From Candidatus Manganitrophus noduliformans (GTDB taxonomy: Bacteria; Nitrospirota; Nitrospiria; SBBL01; Manganitrophaceae), in assembly GCF_012184425.1 (NCBI RefSeq), contig NZ_VTOW01000003.1, forward strand, positions 558,001 through 622,000: DNA of 64,000 nucleotides, read 5' to 3'. The translations under genes were made by a program, and so were the position numbers. Positions 45,005-52,215 of the stretch are shown piece by piece. The notes beneath the pieces were generated by a model. That model had not been told where the DNA came from and ran no database searches. It was given only the letters and a program-made list of their open reading frames with translations. Every line of letters starts with the position of its first letter. The stretch's first letter is position 1.

Positions 45005-45715
45005 TTATCTTCGTTTCCACTCTGAAGCGGCGCTGACGAGACCATTGAAGAGTTTTTGATGAAGCGGCTCCTCGGCGGCGGCCAGCTCCGGGTGCCACTG
45101 AACGCCGATCAGCCAAGGATGATCGGACATCTCGACCGCCTCCGCTGTTCCGTCGGGAGCCTGTCCGACCACCTTCAAACCGGGGGCCGGCCGGCGAATC
45201 GCCTGATGATGCCAGGAGGGGGCGAGGAATTCCTCTTGAAAGAGGATTTCGGCGAGACGGCATCCCGGCGTGAGCCGAATCGAATGTTGTGTCGGCTCCC
45301 GGGGCGGCAGCCGGTGGAGGATCGTCTCACCGACCGCATCGGGGAGGTGTTCGATCAATGTCCCCCCCAGGGCGACGTTGATGATCTGGCTGCCGCGGCA
45401 AATTCCCAACGTCGGCAACGCCGATTGCGCGCTGTATTGGACCAGGGCGATCTCGCTTTTATCCCGCTCCGGATCGACCATGTAGATCGCCGGATGGGGG
45501 GCGCCGCCGTAGAGGGCCGGATCGAGATCCCCGCCGCCGGTCAGAATCAACCCTTCGAGTTGGACCAAAAGACTCTCCGCGTGAGGCTCTCCGGGAGGAA
45601 GGAGGAGCGGAATCCCCCCGGCGCGGCGGACCGCGTCGACATACTGCGCCGGAAGATAAAAGCGGTTGTTCTCACCGCGGCCGTAGGTGGTGATCCCAAT
45701 GAGCGGAGGGGACAT
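45005..45715 (-). CDS. Gamma-glutamyl-gamma-aminobutyrate hydrolase family (PuuD-like)
   Basis: 236 residues from the ATG at 45715 (the earlier start is a TTG within the neighbour's end). Class-I glutamine-amidotransferase fold: LILTGGGDLDPALYG, the nucleophile elbow LGICRGSQIINVALGG with Cys, and WHPE near the C-terminus with the His-Glu dyad. It hydrolyses gamma-glutamyl amides, releasing glutamate. It follows the glutamine-synthetase-like gene by 4 nt, the PuuA-PuuD pairing of the gamma-glutamylated putrescine route. Confidence 0.93.
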   Translation of the reverse strand: MSPPLIGITTYGRGENNRFYLPAQYVDAVRRAGGIPLLLPPGEPHAESLLVQLEGLILTGGGDLDPALYGGAPHPAIYMVDPERDKSEIALVQYSAQSALPTLGICRGSQIINVALGGTLIEHLPDAVGETILHRLPPREPTQHSIRLTPGCRLAEILFQEEFLAPSWHHQAIRRPAPGLKVVGQAPDGTAEAVEMSDHPWLIGVQWHPELAAAEEPLHQKLFNGLVSAASEWKRR

Positions 45716-45719
45716 TCGG

Positions 45720-47102
45720 TCAGATCCTTTCAAAATACCGCTGGCGTTCCCAATCGGTCACCGCTTTGTCGTACGCTTCCTGCTCCGTTCGATAGAAGTG
45801 AAGGTAGTGCTCGACCACTTCTTCGCCTAAAGCGCTCTTCGCGAATTCGCTCTTCTCGAAGAGATCGGTCGCTTCGCGGAGGGTGCGCGGAACGCGGGGG
45901 AGATTCTGCGCCGCGTAGACATCTCCCTCGAAGATCGGCGGAGGCTCAATCCGGTTCTCGATGCCGTCGAGCCCGGACGCCAGCGCGGCGGCGAAGGCGA
46001 GGTAAGGATTGCAATCGGCGCCGGGGATCCGGCACTCGATCCGTAGGCTGTTCCCTTCCCCCACCACGCGGAAGCCGGCGGTCCGATTATCGTAGCTCCA
46101 GGCCATCCGCGTCGGCGCCCAGGAGCCGGCCTGGTATCGTTTGTATGAATTGATCGTCGGCGCATAGAAGACCATCATCTCCGGGACATGGGCGATCCAG
46201 CCTCCGAGGAACCAACGAAAGGTTTCGGAACAGGCGACCGGACCGAGGCGCTGTTTTCCGGGAAAGGCGGGGTGATTTTTCTGCCAGAGGCTCAAGTGGA
46301 TGTGACAGCTCGATCCGGCCTGGTCGGCGGCGATCTTCGCCATGAAAGTGACGCTTAATCCCATCTGCTCGGCGATCTCCTTCAAGCATTGCTTGAAGGT
46401 CACGTGGCGGTCGGCCATGGTGAGGATGTCGGCGTAGCGGACATTCAGTTCATGTTGCCCCAGCCCCCACTCCCCTTTCGAGGTCTCGACCGGGATGCCG
46501 GACCGTTTGAGGTGGCGGCGGGCCGCGCCGTTGAACCCCTCTTCGCGCGCCCCTTGCAGGGCATGATAATCTTCCAGATACCAGCCGGCCGGCTCAAGCC
46601 CGCTGTAGCCTTTGGCCGCGGCGTCCCGATAGGAATTCTTGTAGATGTAATACTCGAGCTCCGAGGCGGCGATCGCCCGGTACCCCATCTTTGCGGCCCG
46701 GTCGATCTGCTTTCTTAAAATAGAACGAGGGGCCTGGACCACCGGACGATGGTTCTTCTCGTTCTCCACGTCGCAAATCAGGAGCGCCGTCTTCTCCAGC
46801 CAGCTCGCGACCCGCAGCGTGGCGAAGTCGGGAATGAGATGAAAGTCGCCGTAGCCCTTCTCCCAATTGGCGAACCGGTATCCCGGCACCGGCTCCATCT
46901 CCATGTCAACCGTCAGAAGATAATCGCAGGCGTGGGTCCCCTTTTTGGCGGCATCTTCCAGGAAGAAATCGGCGTCGAGCCGCTTTCCCATGAAGCGGCC
47001 GTAGTGATCGGTGAAGACGAGCAGGACCGTATCGATCTCCCCCGCGCTCACCCGCCGGGCGAGCTCATCCTGCGTCAACATGCCTGGGATTTTCGATGAC
47101 AT
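45720..47102 (-). CDS. Glutamine-synthetase-family ligase (gamma-glutamylamine synthetase-like)
   Basis: 460 residues. GS fold with SELEYYIYKNSYRD, GQHELNVRYADILTMADR, MAKIAADQAGSSCHIHLSL (ATP/metal site), NSYKRYQAGSWAPTRMAWSYDNRT and RIECRIPGADCNPYLAFAA. The N-terminal region and the WERQRYFERI ending match the GlnA3/PuuA-like branch rather than true GlnA; the adenylylation-site Tyr loop is not evident. It probably joins glutamate to an amine (polyamine, ethanolamine or similar) at ATP cost. It is followed by hydrolase, SDR and ALDH genes, and preceded by a small membrane-protein gene and a sigma-54/attenuator leader. GGGAGG ribosome-binding site. Confidence 0.88.
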   Translation of the reverse strand: MSSKIPGMLTQDELARRVSAGEIDTVLLVFTDHYGRFMGKRLDADFFLEDAAKKGTHACDYLLTVDMEMEPVPGYRFANWEKGYGDFHLIPDFATLRVASWLEKTALLICDVENEKNHRPVVQAPRSILRKQIDRAAKMGYRAIAASELEYYIYKNSYRDAAAKGYSGLEPAGWYLEDYHALQGAREEGFNGAARRHLKRSGIPVETSKGEWGLGQHELNVRYADILTMADRHVTFKQCLKEIAEQMGLSVTFMAKIAADQAGSSCHIHLSLWQKNHPAFPGKQRLGPVACSETFRWFLGGWIAHVPEMMVFYAPTINSYKRYQAGSWAPTRMAWSYDNRTAGFRVVGEGNSLRIECRIPGADCNPYLAFAAALASGLDGIENRIEPPPIFEGDVYAAQNLPRVPRTLREATDLFEKSEFAKSALGEEVVEHYLHFYRTEQEAYDKAVTDWERQRYFERI

Positions 47103-47299
47103 CCGAAGGCGCCTCCCTTTTTGGACGGAGTTCAGGTGTCGTCATAGAATATATTTATGATACCCGATTAAGGTGAGGGTGAAAAGAGGATTTTCCGTTG
47201 GGAGAAAGGAAAGCGTATTTTTGGAAGAATATTTTCGGCCCCGTTCCTTCGTTTAAGAAGGATCGGTTCGATACGATCATGCCTCTATTTCCGAGAAGA

Positions 47300-47539
47300 T
47301 CAAACCGCTGTGGTCTGCGGCTCGATTTCGTGCGATTCGGATCTCTCACAGAAGGCCGATTCCGACTCTTTCAGGGCCGGCATCGGATAGACCCGGTTCT
47401 GATCGGTTTTGGACTGAATCGGTTTTTCTTCCAAAGGCCCGGGTGACTTCACTGCGGTCAGAATGAACGCCCAAATAAAACTGACAAACGCCATGGCGAT
47501 CATGATTGGAATTCCATACTCCAAAATTTCTTCAAACAT
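47300..47539 (-). CDS. Small single-helix membrane protein, unknown function
   Basis: 79 residues from the ATG at 47539, with CGGAGGAAG as ribosome-binding site. One transmembrane helix (about residues 9-30, YGIPIMIAMAFVSFIWAFIL) and a hydrophilic Pro/Glu/Ser-rich C-terminal tail of about 48 residues. No family recognised. It is the first gene after the attenuator leader and 197 nt upstream of the glutamine-synthetase-like gene. No U-tailed terminator is seen in that gap, so it is probably the leading gene of the amine operon. The open frame continues upstream to 47692, but that part is the structured leader. Confidence 0.7.
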   Translation of the reverse strand: MFEEILEYGIPIMIAMAFVSFIWAFILTAVKSPGPLEEKPIQSKTDQNRVYPMPALKESESAFCERSESHEIEPQTTAV

Positions 47540-47550
47540 GGCTTCCTCCG

Positions 47551-47621
47551 TTAAATAAAAAGCGCTCCCTACCCGTTCAGGTAAGGAGCGCCATTGCTCC
47601 TTGAAGCGCGTCATTGTCTTC
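47551..47621 (-). promoter_or_regulatory. Dual-hairpin attenuator, candidate ANTAR RNA target
   Basis: Minus-strand order: hairpin P1 (47621-47603), GAAG/CTTC plus a closing C-G pair around hexaloop AATGAC; directly adjacent hairpin P2 (47602-47583), perfect AAGGAGC/GCTCCTT around hexaloop AATGGC; then a terminator hairpin (47591-47562), a 12-bp stem with one T-G pair and a 6-nt loop, followed by TTTTTATTT (47561-47553). Both hexaloops have A at position 1 and G at position 4, the ANTAR recognition rule. P2 shares nine bases with the terminator stem, so only one can form. P1 is weaker, with a 1x2 internal loop. An ANTAR protein is encoded at 35149-36417. Confidence 0.75.
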
Positions 47622-47634
47622 TGTCCCCCGGTAA

Positions 47635-47652
47635 GAGCAAAGGGTATGCCAG
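47635..47652 (-). promoter_or_regulatory. Sigma-54 promoter of the attenuator leader and amine operon
   Basis: Minus-strand CTGGCATACCCTTTGCTC: -24 GG (47650-47649) and -12 GC (47638-47637) exactly 10 nt apart, with TGGCA and TTGC intact. The predicted start site, about 12 nt past the GC, is near 47625, four nt before hairpin P1, so the transcript would begin almost directly with the attenuator. No clear activator site was identified upstream. Confidence 0.75.
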
Positions 47653-47967
47653 AATGACCGCCTGGCTCTTTTTCATCCGAGACGCACACCATTCATGGTT
47701 TTAGTATCAAGAATATTTATTTTTTATACGAGCATGGGATGCATAAAAATGTGGAGAAACTTTTTTCATTCGAACTCGCGATCTACATTTTTGTGGGGAA
47801 TGCGACGAAAGGCGGGTGAATGGGATCGGCTTACGACTGGGCGAACAGAGGAGAAAGAGTCTCCTTTTTCAGAAATCGGGTCTCCTCCCGAAATTTACTT
47901 ATTTGGTATACTAACCGATATCGTTAGCATCAACCAAAACAATCGACGTCGGGTGAGTTCAATACCA
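47653..47967. other. Intergenic region between divergent amine operon and HEAT gene
   Basis: About 315 nt. The frame of the HEAT-repeat gene stays open back to 47695, but the extension has no signal peptide, repeat or ribosome-binding site. It should contain the enhancer sites of the sigma-54 promoter and the promoter of the HEAT gene. A TATACT with a poor -35 lies near 47910, and the palindrome ACCGATATCGTT-like sequence near 47917 is unexplained. Confidence 0.4.
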
Positions 47968-49038
47968 ATGTTCTCACGAATAAAAACATTCTTGTTCGTC
48001 GTGATGGTTTTCTTCTATGCTTCGCCCTCGCTCATGGCCCAATCGTCCGACCCTCTGTCGGAGCGGCTTCGGTCGGGCCAATCGTTCGCGCGTTTGCTGG
48101 CTTTGCAGGAGGTCGGTCAATTCGCGCTTGCAGAACAGGTGCACTACCTCCCTCTTCTGGTAGAAGCGCTCAAAGATAAAGACGCGGATGTTCAGCTCAA
48201 TGCAGCGGCGCTCCTCGCGTCGTTGGGAAATGAAACCGAGTCGGCGGTTCCTGTCATGATTGCTTATCTTCGAGAGCCGGACAGCGAAAGACGCGACGTC
48301 GTGATGACCTTGCTTTCCAATCTGCGCCGTACGGCGATCCCGGCCCTCATCGATGCTTTAAGAGACGAAGACCCGAACATTCGTCTCGGCGCCTGCCGGG
48401 CGTTGGGAAAAATGGGAAAAGGAGCGGAAGAAGCGATCCCGTCCCTGATCGATCTGCTCGATGAAGTGAGCCAGGATGTTCCTGATTGCGCCTCTGTCGC
48501 GTTGGGTAAGATCGGCAAGGTCGATGATCTTATCGAAATCATCCAAAGCGGAAGTGATCGGCAGAGAGAGTTGATTTCAAAAAACGCATTTTATCATTTA
48601 CCCGAAGAGATTGACCCGACAGAAGCGCTGATCGAGCTCGTAAAAAATGAAGAGAGCCGCCCGAAAGCGCGCCTGTCCGCGGTGAATGCGCTTGGCTCCC
48701 GCGGCTCCAAATCGAAAAATGCCGTTTCTCCGCTCGTTGCCGCGATGGCCGATCAGGAGATCGGTTTTGCCGCGGCGCGCGCGCTCGGAAAGATCGGTCT
48801 CTCCGCATTGTCGAATACGATTGAAGCGCTCGGTTCAACCGATTTTATCGTTCGCTCGTGGGCGTCTTACGCGATCAAATCGATGGAGCAACCCGCGGTT
48901 GAAGCGGTCCCCTCCCTCATCAAGCTTCTCGATGATCAGGAATTGATCGTCAGCTTGGATGCGAAGTCCGCCCTCGAAAGGATTGGAACATCGAAAGCGC
49001 TTGAAGCCGTAAAGCGATCCAGCATTAGCCTCCGATAA
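47968..49038 (+). CDS. Exported HEAT-repeat protein
   Basis: 356 residues from the ATG at 47968, chosen because it begins a signal peptide (MFSRIKTFLFVVMVFFYASP, cleavage after LMA). The Shine-Dalgarno is poor. The mature part consists of roughly nine HEAT/PBS-lyase-like repeats, e.g. LPLLVEALKDKDADVQLNAA, IPALIDALRDEDPNIRLGAC and VPSLIKLLDDQELIVSLDA. Such alpha-solenoids act as protein-binding scaffolds. Periplasmic by prediction. It stands alone. Confidence 0.85.
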   Translation: MFSRIKTFLFVVMVFFYASPSLMAQSSDPLSERLRSGQSFARLLALQEVGQFALAEQVHYLPLLVEALKDKDADVQLNAAALLASLGNETESAVPVMIAYLREPDSERRDVVMTLLSNLRRTAIPALIDALRDEDPNIRLGACRALGKMGKGAEEAIPSLIDLLDEVSQDVPDCASVALGKIGKVDDLIEIIQSGSDRQRELISKNAFYHLPEEIDPTEALIELVKNEESRPKARLSAVNALGSRGSKSKNAVSPLVAAMADQEIGFAAARALGKIGLSALSNTIEALGSTDFIVRSWASYAIKSMEQPAVEAVPSLIKLLDDQELIVSLDAKSALERIGTSKALEAVKRSSISLR

Positions 49039-49145
49039 ATCAGCATCCCCACAGAGACTCACTTGCCCTTTGTTACAGACCCTGCTCCTTTACCTGCGGG
49101 GTCTGAAAATAGTATCATGGGAACATTGCTTAAAGGAGGAAGCCA

Positions 49146-49877
49146 ATGGCGATTAGCCGACGATCATTGCTCGGTTTGATGGGGACAGCCGCTGCCGCGC
49201 TGCTGGTGGGGTGCGAGCCGGGCGCCGGCCCCGGTTGGTGGCGGCGCCTTTGGGCTCGAAAGCCGGCGATTGCCTCCATCCCTCCCTGCATCGTGCGTCC
49301 CGAGCAGATGGAAGGGCCCTATTTTGTTGATGAGCGGCTCAACCGCTCCGACATTCGTTCCGACCCCATGGACGGATCGGTCAAGGAAGGGGTTCCGCTC
49401 CAACTGGCGATCCGGGTTCATGGCATTCGCGACAATGCCTGCGCGCCGATCGAAGGGGCCATGGTCGATGTTTGGCAATGCGACGCCGACGGCGTTTATT
49501 CGGACGTTCGCGACGACGCCTTCGACACGCGGGGGAAGAAGTTCTTGCGCGGCTACCAGATGACCGACGCCGACGGGACGGCGCCGTTTCTGACGATTTA
49601 TCCCGGTTGGTACCCCGGCAGAACGGTCCACATTCACTTTAAGATCCGTCTCGATCCGGAGGCGATGTTCGGGTACGAATTTACCTCGCAGATCTATTTC
49701 GACGATGCCCTCACCGACGAGGTCTTCACCCAACCCCCCTACAGCAAAGGGCGGCGAACGACGAATCGCCAGGACGGCATTTTTGAAAACGGCGGCGAAG
49801 AGCTGATGCTTCCGCTGACGAAACAGCCGGAGGGTGGATATGCGGGGACGTTCGATATCGGTCTTCAATTGTCCTAG
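49146..49877 (+). CDS. Exported intradiol ring-cleavage dioxygenase family protein
   Basis: 243 residues, preceded by AAAGGAGGAAG. The N-terminus has a twin-arginine motif (SRRSLLGLMG) and then LLVGC, a lipobox, so it is probably a Tat-exported lipoprotein. The intradiol core is visible: MEGPYFVDERLNRSDIR, GAMVDVWQCDADGVYSD, and YPGWYPGRTVHIHFKIR with Tyr and His residues in the positions of the iron(III) ligands. Classical catechol or protocatechuate dioxygenases are cytoplasmic. Exported single-domain forms are common in soil bacteria and their substrates are mostly unknown. No aromatic-pathway genes are nearby. Confidence 0.88.
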   Translation: MAISRRSLLGLMGTAAAALLVGCEPGAGPGWWRRLWARKPAIASIPPCIVRPEQMEGPYFVDERLNRSDIRSDPMDGSVKEGVPLQLAIRVHGIRDNACAPIEGAMVDVWQCDADGVYSDVRDDAFDTRGKKFLRGYQMTDADGTAPFLTIYPGWYPGRTVHIHFKIRLDPEAMFGYEFTSQIYFDDALTDEVFTQPPYSKGRRTTNRQDGIFENGGEELMLPLTKQPEGGYAGTFDIGLQLS

Positions 49878-49973
49878 AAGCGGAGGGAGATTCTTCTTCG
49901 CCCGCCAACCTCTTCCGGAATAAACAGAGCGAGCCCTTTTCTTAAAGCCGCCTGATCCCCGTTATCCCCTCTT

Positions 49974-50693
49974 TTATTTTTCGTTGCCTTCGTCCACAGG
50001 TGGGATGCGGTACCAGCCGGTGAGCATCGACCGGAGGTTGTTGCCGAATCCGGTGAGGATCACCATCAAAAGGTGGAAAGCGGTGTAAGCGATGAAGAGG
50101 ATCGTCAAGTTAAAGTGAATCGACTGCGCTCTTTTACGGGTGCCGAAGAGGTCGTGCAGGAAGGGAAAGACCGCTTCGCCCCGCGCGGAGCTGGCGAGGC
50201 CGGTCAGAAGAATCAACGGCCCCAAAATGAAAACGACCCCCGTGTAGGCGGTTTTTTGAAGGACGTTGTATCGGGCCGCTTCCGCTCCTTTCGGATGGCG
50301 AAAGAAGAGCGTGTCCCGGAGGGTCGATCCGATTTTCCGGAAGTCGCTCCAACCCGGAAAAAGATTTTTGAGAAGATGTCCGCTGGCGACGCTGTAAGCG
50401 ACATAGACCAGCCCGTTGAACGAGAAGATCCAAGCGAACAAGAAGTGGTGCCACCGGCCGAAGAGCCATTGACGGCCGGTGTAGATCTGAAAGCCGCTTA
50501 TAACCAACATCAGAAGACAAAGCGCATTGATCCAATGGGTGAGCCGGATAAAAAAGGGATGGCGAAACACCTCGGGGGCGGGAGACAAACGCTCCGGACC
50601 GGCGGTCTCCGATCGAATCACCGGCGGTGAAAGGGGCTCTCCCGGACCGATCGCATCGGTTGGATCTTGATTTTTGTCATCGGCTTTCCCCAT
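49974..50693 (-). CDS. Membrane cytochrome b (Ni-Fe hydrogenase/thiosulfate reductase type)
   Basis: 239 residues from the ATG at 50693. After a Pro-rich cytoplasmic lead of about 45 residues come four membrane segments with candidate haem-ligand histidines: FFIRLTHWINALCLLMLVIS, RWHHFLFAWIFSFNGLVYVA, YTGVVFILGPLILLTGLA and SIHFNLTILFIAYTAFHLLM. This is the di-haem cytochrome b subunit fold used to pass electrons to or from the quinone pool. No partner oxidoreductase is adjacent; the dioxygenase gene converges on it. Partner unknown. Confidence 0.85.
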   Translation of the reverse strand: MGKADDKNQDPTDAIGPGEPLSPPVIRSETAGPERLSPAPEVFRHPFFIRLTHWINALCLLMLVISGFQIYTGRQWLFGRWHHFLFAWIFSFNGLVYVAYSVASGHLLKNLFPGWSDFRKIGSTLRDTLFFRHPKGAEAARYNVLQKTAYTGVVFILGPLILLTGLASSARGEAVFPFLHDLFGTRKRAQSIHFNLTILFIAYTAFHLLMVILTGFGNNLRSMLTGWYRIPPVDEGNEK

Positions 50694-50807
50694 CGGAATA
50701 CCTTCCCGGACCGAAGATATCACGACCGGTTCCCGCTGTCAAAAGGGAGCGTAAAAACAGGACCCCTCTATTTTGTCATCCGGCTCGATCGGCTCCCCCA
50801 ATGCAAA

Positions 50808-52214
50808 TCAGGAGGGAACCGGGTCGATCGCGGCGGTTTCCATCGCCGGCTCCCATCCCCCGCCGAGCGCCTTGTAGAGCTGGACGATCGATACCAGATG
50901 AAGCCGGCGGGTGGCGGTCAGCGCCAGCTCCGCTTCGTAAAGATTGCGTTTGGCGGTGAGGAGATCGAGATAATTGGCGTGCCCGCTTTGATAGCGCAGA
51001 TCGGCCAGATGAAGGGCCGACTGCAGCGCTGCAACCCGGCTTTCCTCTGCCTTGTGTTGATCGCGGGCCGTCCGAACCGCGACAAGCGCATCTTCAACCT
51101 CTCTAAAGGCGATGATCACCGTCTGCTCGTATAGCGCCATTACCTGTCTTGCCTGCGCCTCCGCCGCCTTCTGCTCGAACCCGAATGTCCGGGCGTTGAA
51201 AAGAGGAGCGAACAATCCAACACCGGCCGCGCCGAACTTCCCCTCCTCCAGGCCGGAGAGCTGGGGACTTGCCACACCGAGGACCCCCGTCAAGCTGATC
51301 GTCGGAAAACGGGACGCCTTGGCCACTCCGATCCGGGCCGTTGCGGCGGCCAGGTCTTGTTCCGATCGGAGGATGTCGGGCCGGCGTTGAAGGAGTTCCG
51401 AAGGCAAACCGGCCGGCACCTCGGGGGTCATTCCCTGCTCGGTCAGCGATCGGCCCCTTCCGATTCGAGCCGGGTTTCTCCCCAGCAGGACGCTCAGCTC
51501 GTTCTCCTTCTGAGTCATCGCCCGCTCCAGCTCGAACAGTCGGGCCGCGGCATTCGCCCGCTCCGCTTCGAACTGATCGACATCCAACCGGGTGATCAGC
51601 CCTTGCCGCAGTCGCGCTTCGGCGATCTCAACCGATTCCTCCCACGACTGGAGCGCTTCCTTTCCGATCTCCAACTGCATATCCAATTGGCGAAGATCGA
51701 AGTAAGCTTGGGCGACGCTTGCCACCAGCTCCAAGACGACGGCCCGCCGATTTTCTTCCTCCGCCAAGAGTTGCGCCCGCGCCGCTTCGTTCGCTCTTCG
51801 GACCCGACCCCAAATGTCGAGCTCCCACGCCAGATGGGCCTGTCCATAATAACTGGTGGACGAGGGAACCCTGGGGAGATTGACCGCGTTTAACTTGCCG
51901 AACGGAAGATTGGCCGCGGCGTTCAGTTGGGGAGCGAATTCCATCCGCGCGCTCCCCAGAAAGGCCTGGAACTCCTCGACCCTCGCGACCGCGAGCTGCA
52001 GGTCTTTGTTCTCATGCAACGCGATTCGAACCAGCTTCTGAAGTTCCTCGTCGCGAAGGAGCTCCCACCAGGGGAGGTTGGCGATCGATTGGGTCTCCTC
52101 GGTCTCGGCCATCCGGAAAGAGTCCGGAACCGGAACGTCGGGCCGGGTGTAATCGGGCCCCATGGCGCACGCGGTGATCAACAGCGATAGAATGATCAGG
52201 CTCATGAAACGCAT
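50808..52214 (-). CDS. RND efflux outer-membrane lipoprotein (NodT/OprM family)
   Basis: 468 residues. Signal with the lipobox LLITACAMGPDYTRP, the classical OprM/NodT start. Two tandem OEP repeats follow (LQLAVARVEEFQAFLGSAR..., DLAAATARIGVAKASRFPTI), building the trimeric TolC-like channel. It is the third component of a tripartite efflux pump, beginning one nt after the inner-membrane pump stop. It is the last gene of the operon driven by the sigma-54 promoter at 56980. Confidence 0.95.
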   Translation of the reverse strand: MRFMSLIILSLLITACAMGPDYTRPDVPVPDSFRMAETEETQSIANLPWWELLRDEELQKLVRIALHENKDLQLAVARVEEFQAFLGSARMEFAPQLNAAANLPFGKLNAVNLPRVPSSTSYYGQAHLAWELDIWGRVRRANEAARAQLLAEEENRRAVVLELVASVAQAYFDLRQLDMQLEIGKEALQSWEESVEIAEARLRQGLITRLDVDQFEAERANAAARLFELERAMTQKENELSVLLGRNPARIGRGRSLTEQGMTPEVPAGLPSELLQRRPDILRSEQDLAAATARIGVAKASRFPTISLTGVLGVASPQLSGLEEGKFGAAGVGLFAPLFNARTFGFEQKAAEAQARQVMALYEQTVIIAFREVEDALVAVRTARDQHKAEESRVAALQSALHLADLRYQSGHANYLDLLTAKRNLYEAELALTATRRLHLVSIVQLYKALGGGWEPAMETAAIDPVPS

Positions 52215-52215
52215 G

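Noticed and set aside
47551-47690. Known metabolite riboswitch (c-di-GMP, TPP, cobalamin, manganese) in the same leader
   Set aside because: None of the conserved cores I know is present. The sigma-54 promoter leaves only about 70 nt of leader, which the two hairpins and the terminator explain fully.
47540-47692. N-terminal extension of the 79-residue membrane protein (start at 47692)
   Set aside because: The extension would be encoded across the sigma-54 promoter, both hexaloop hairpins and a U-tailed terminator. A strong GGAGG supports the internal ATG at 47539.
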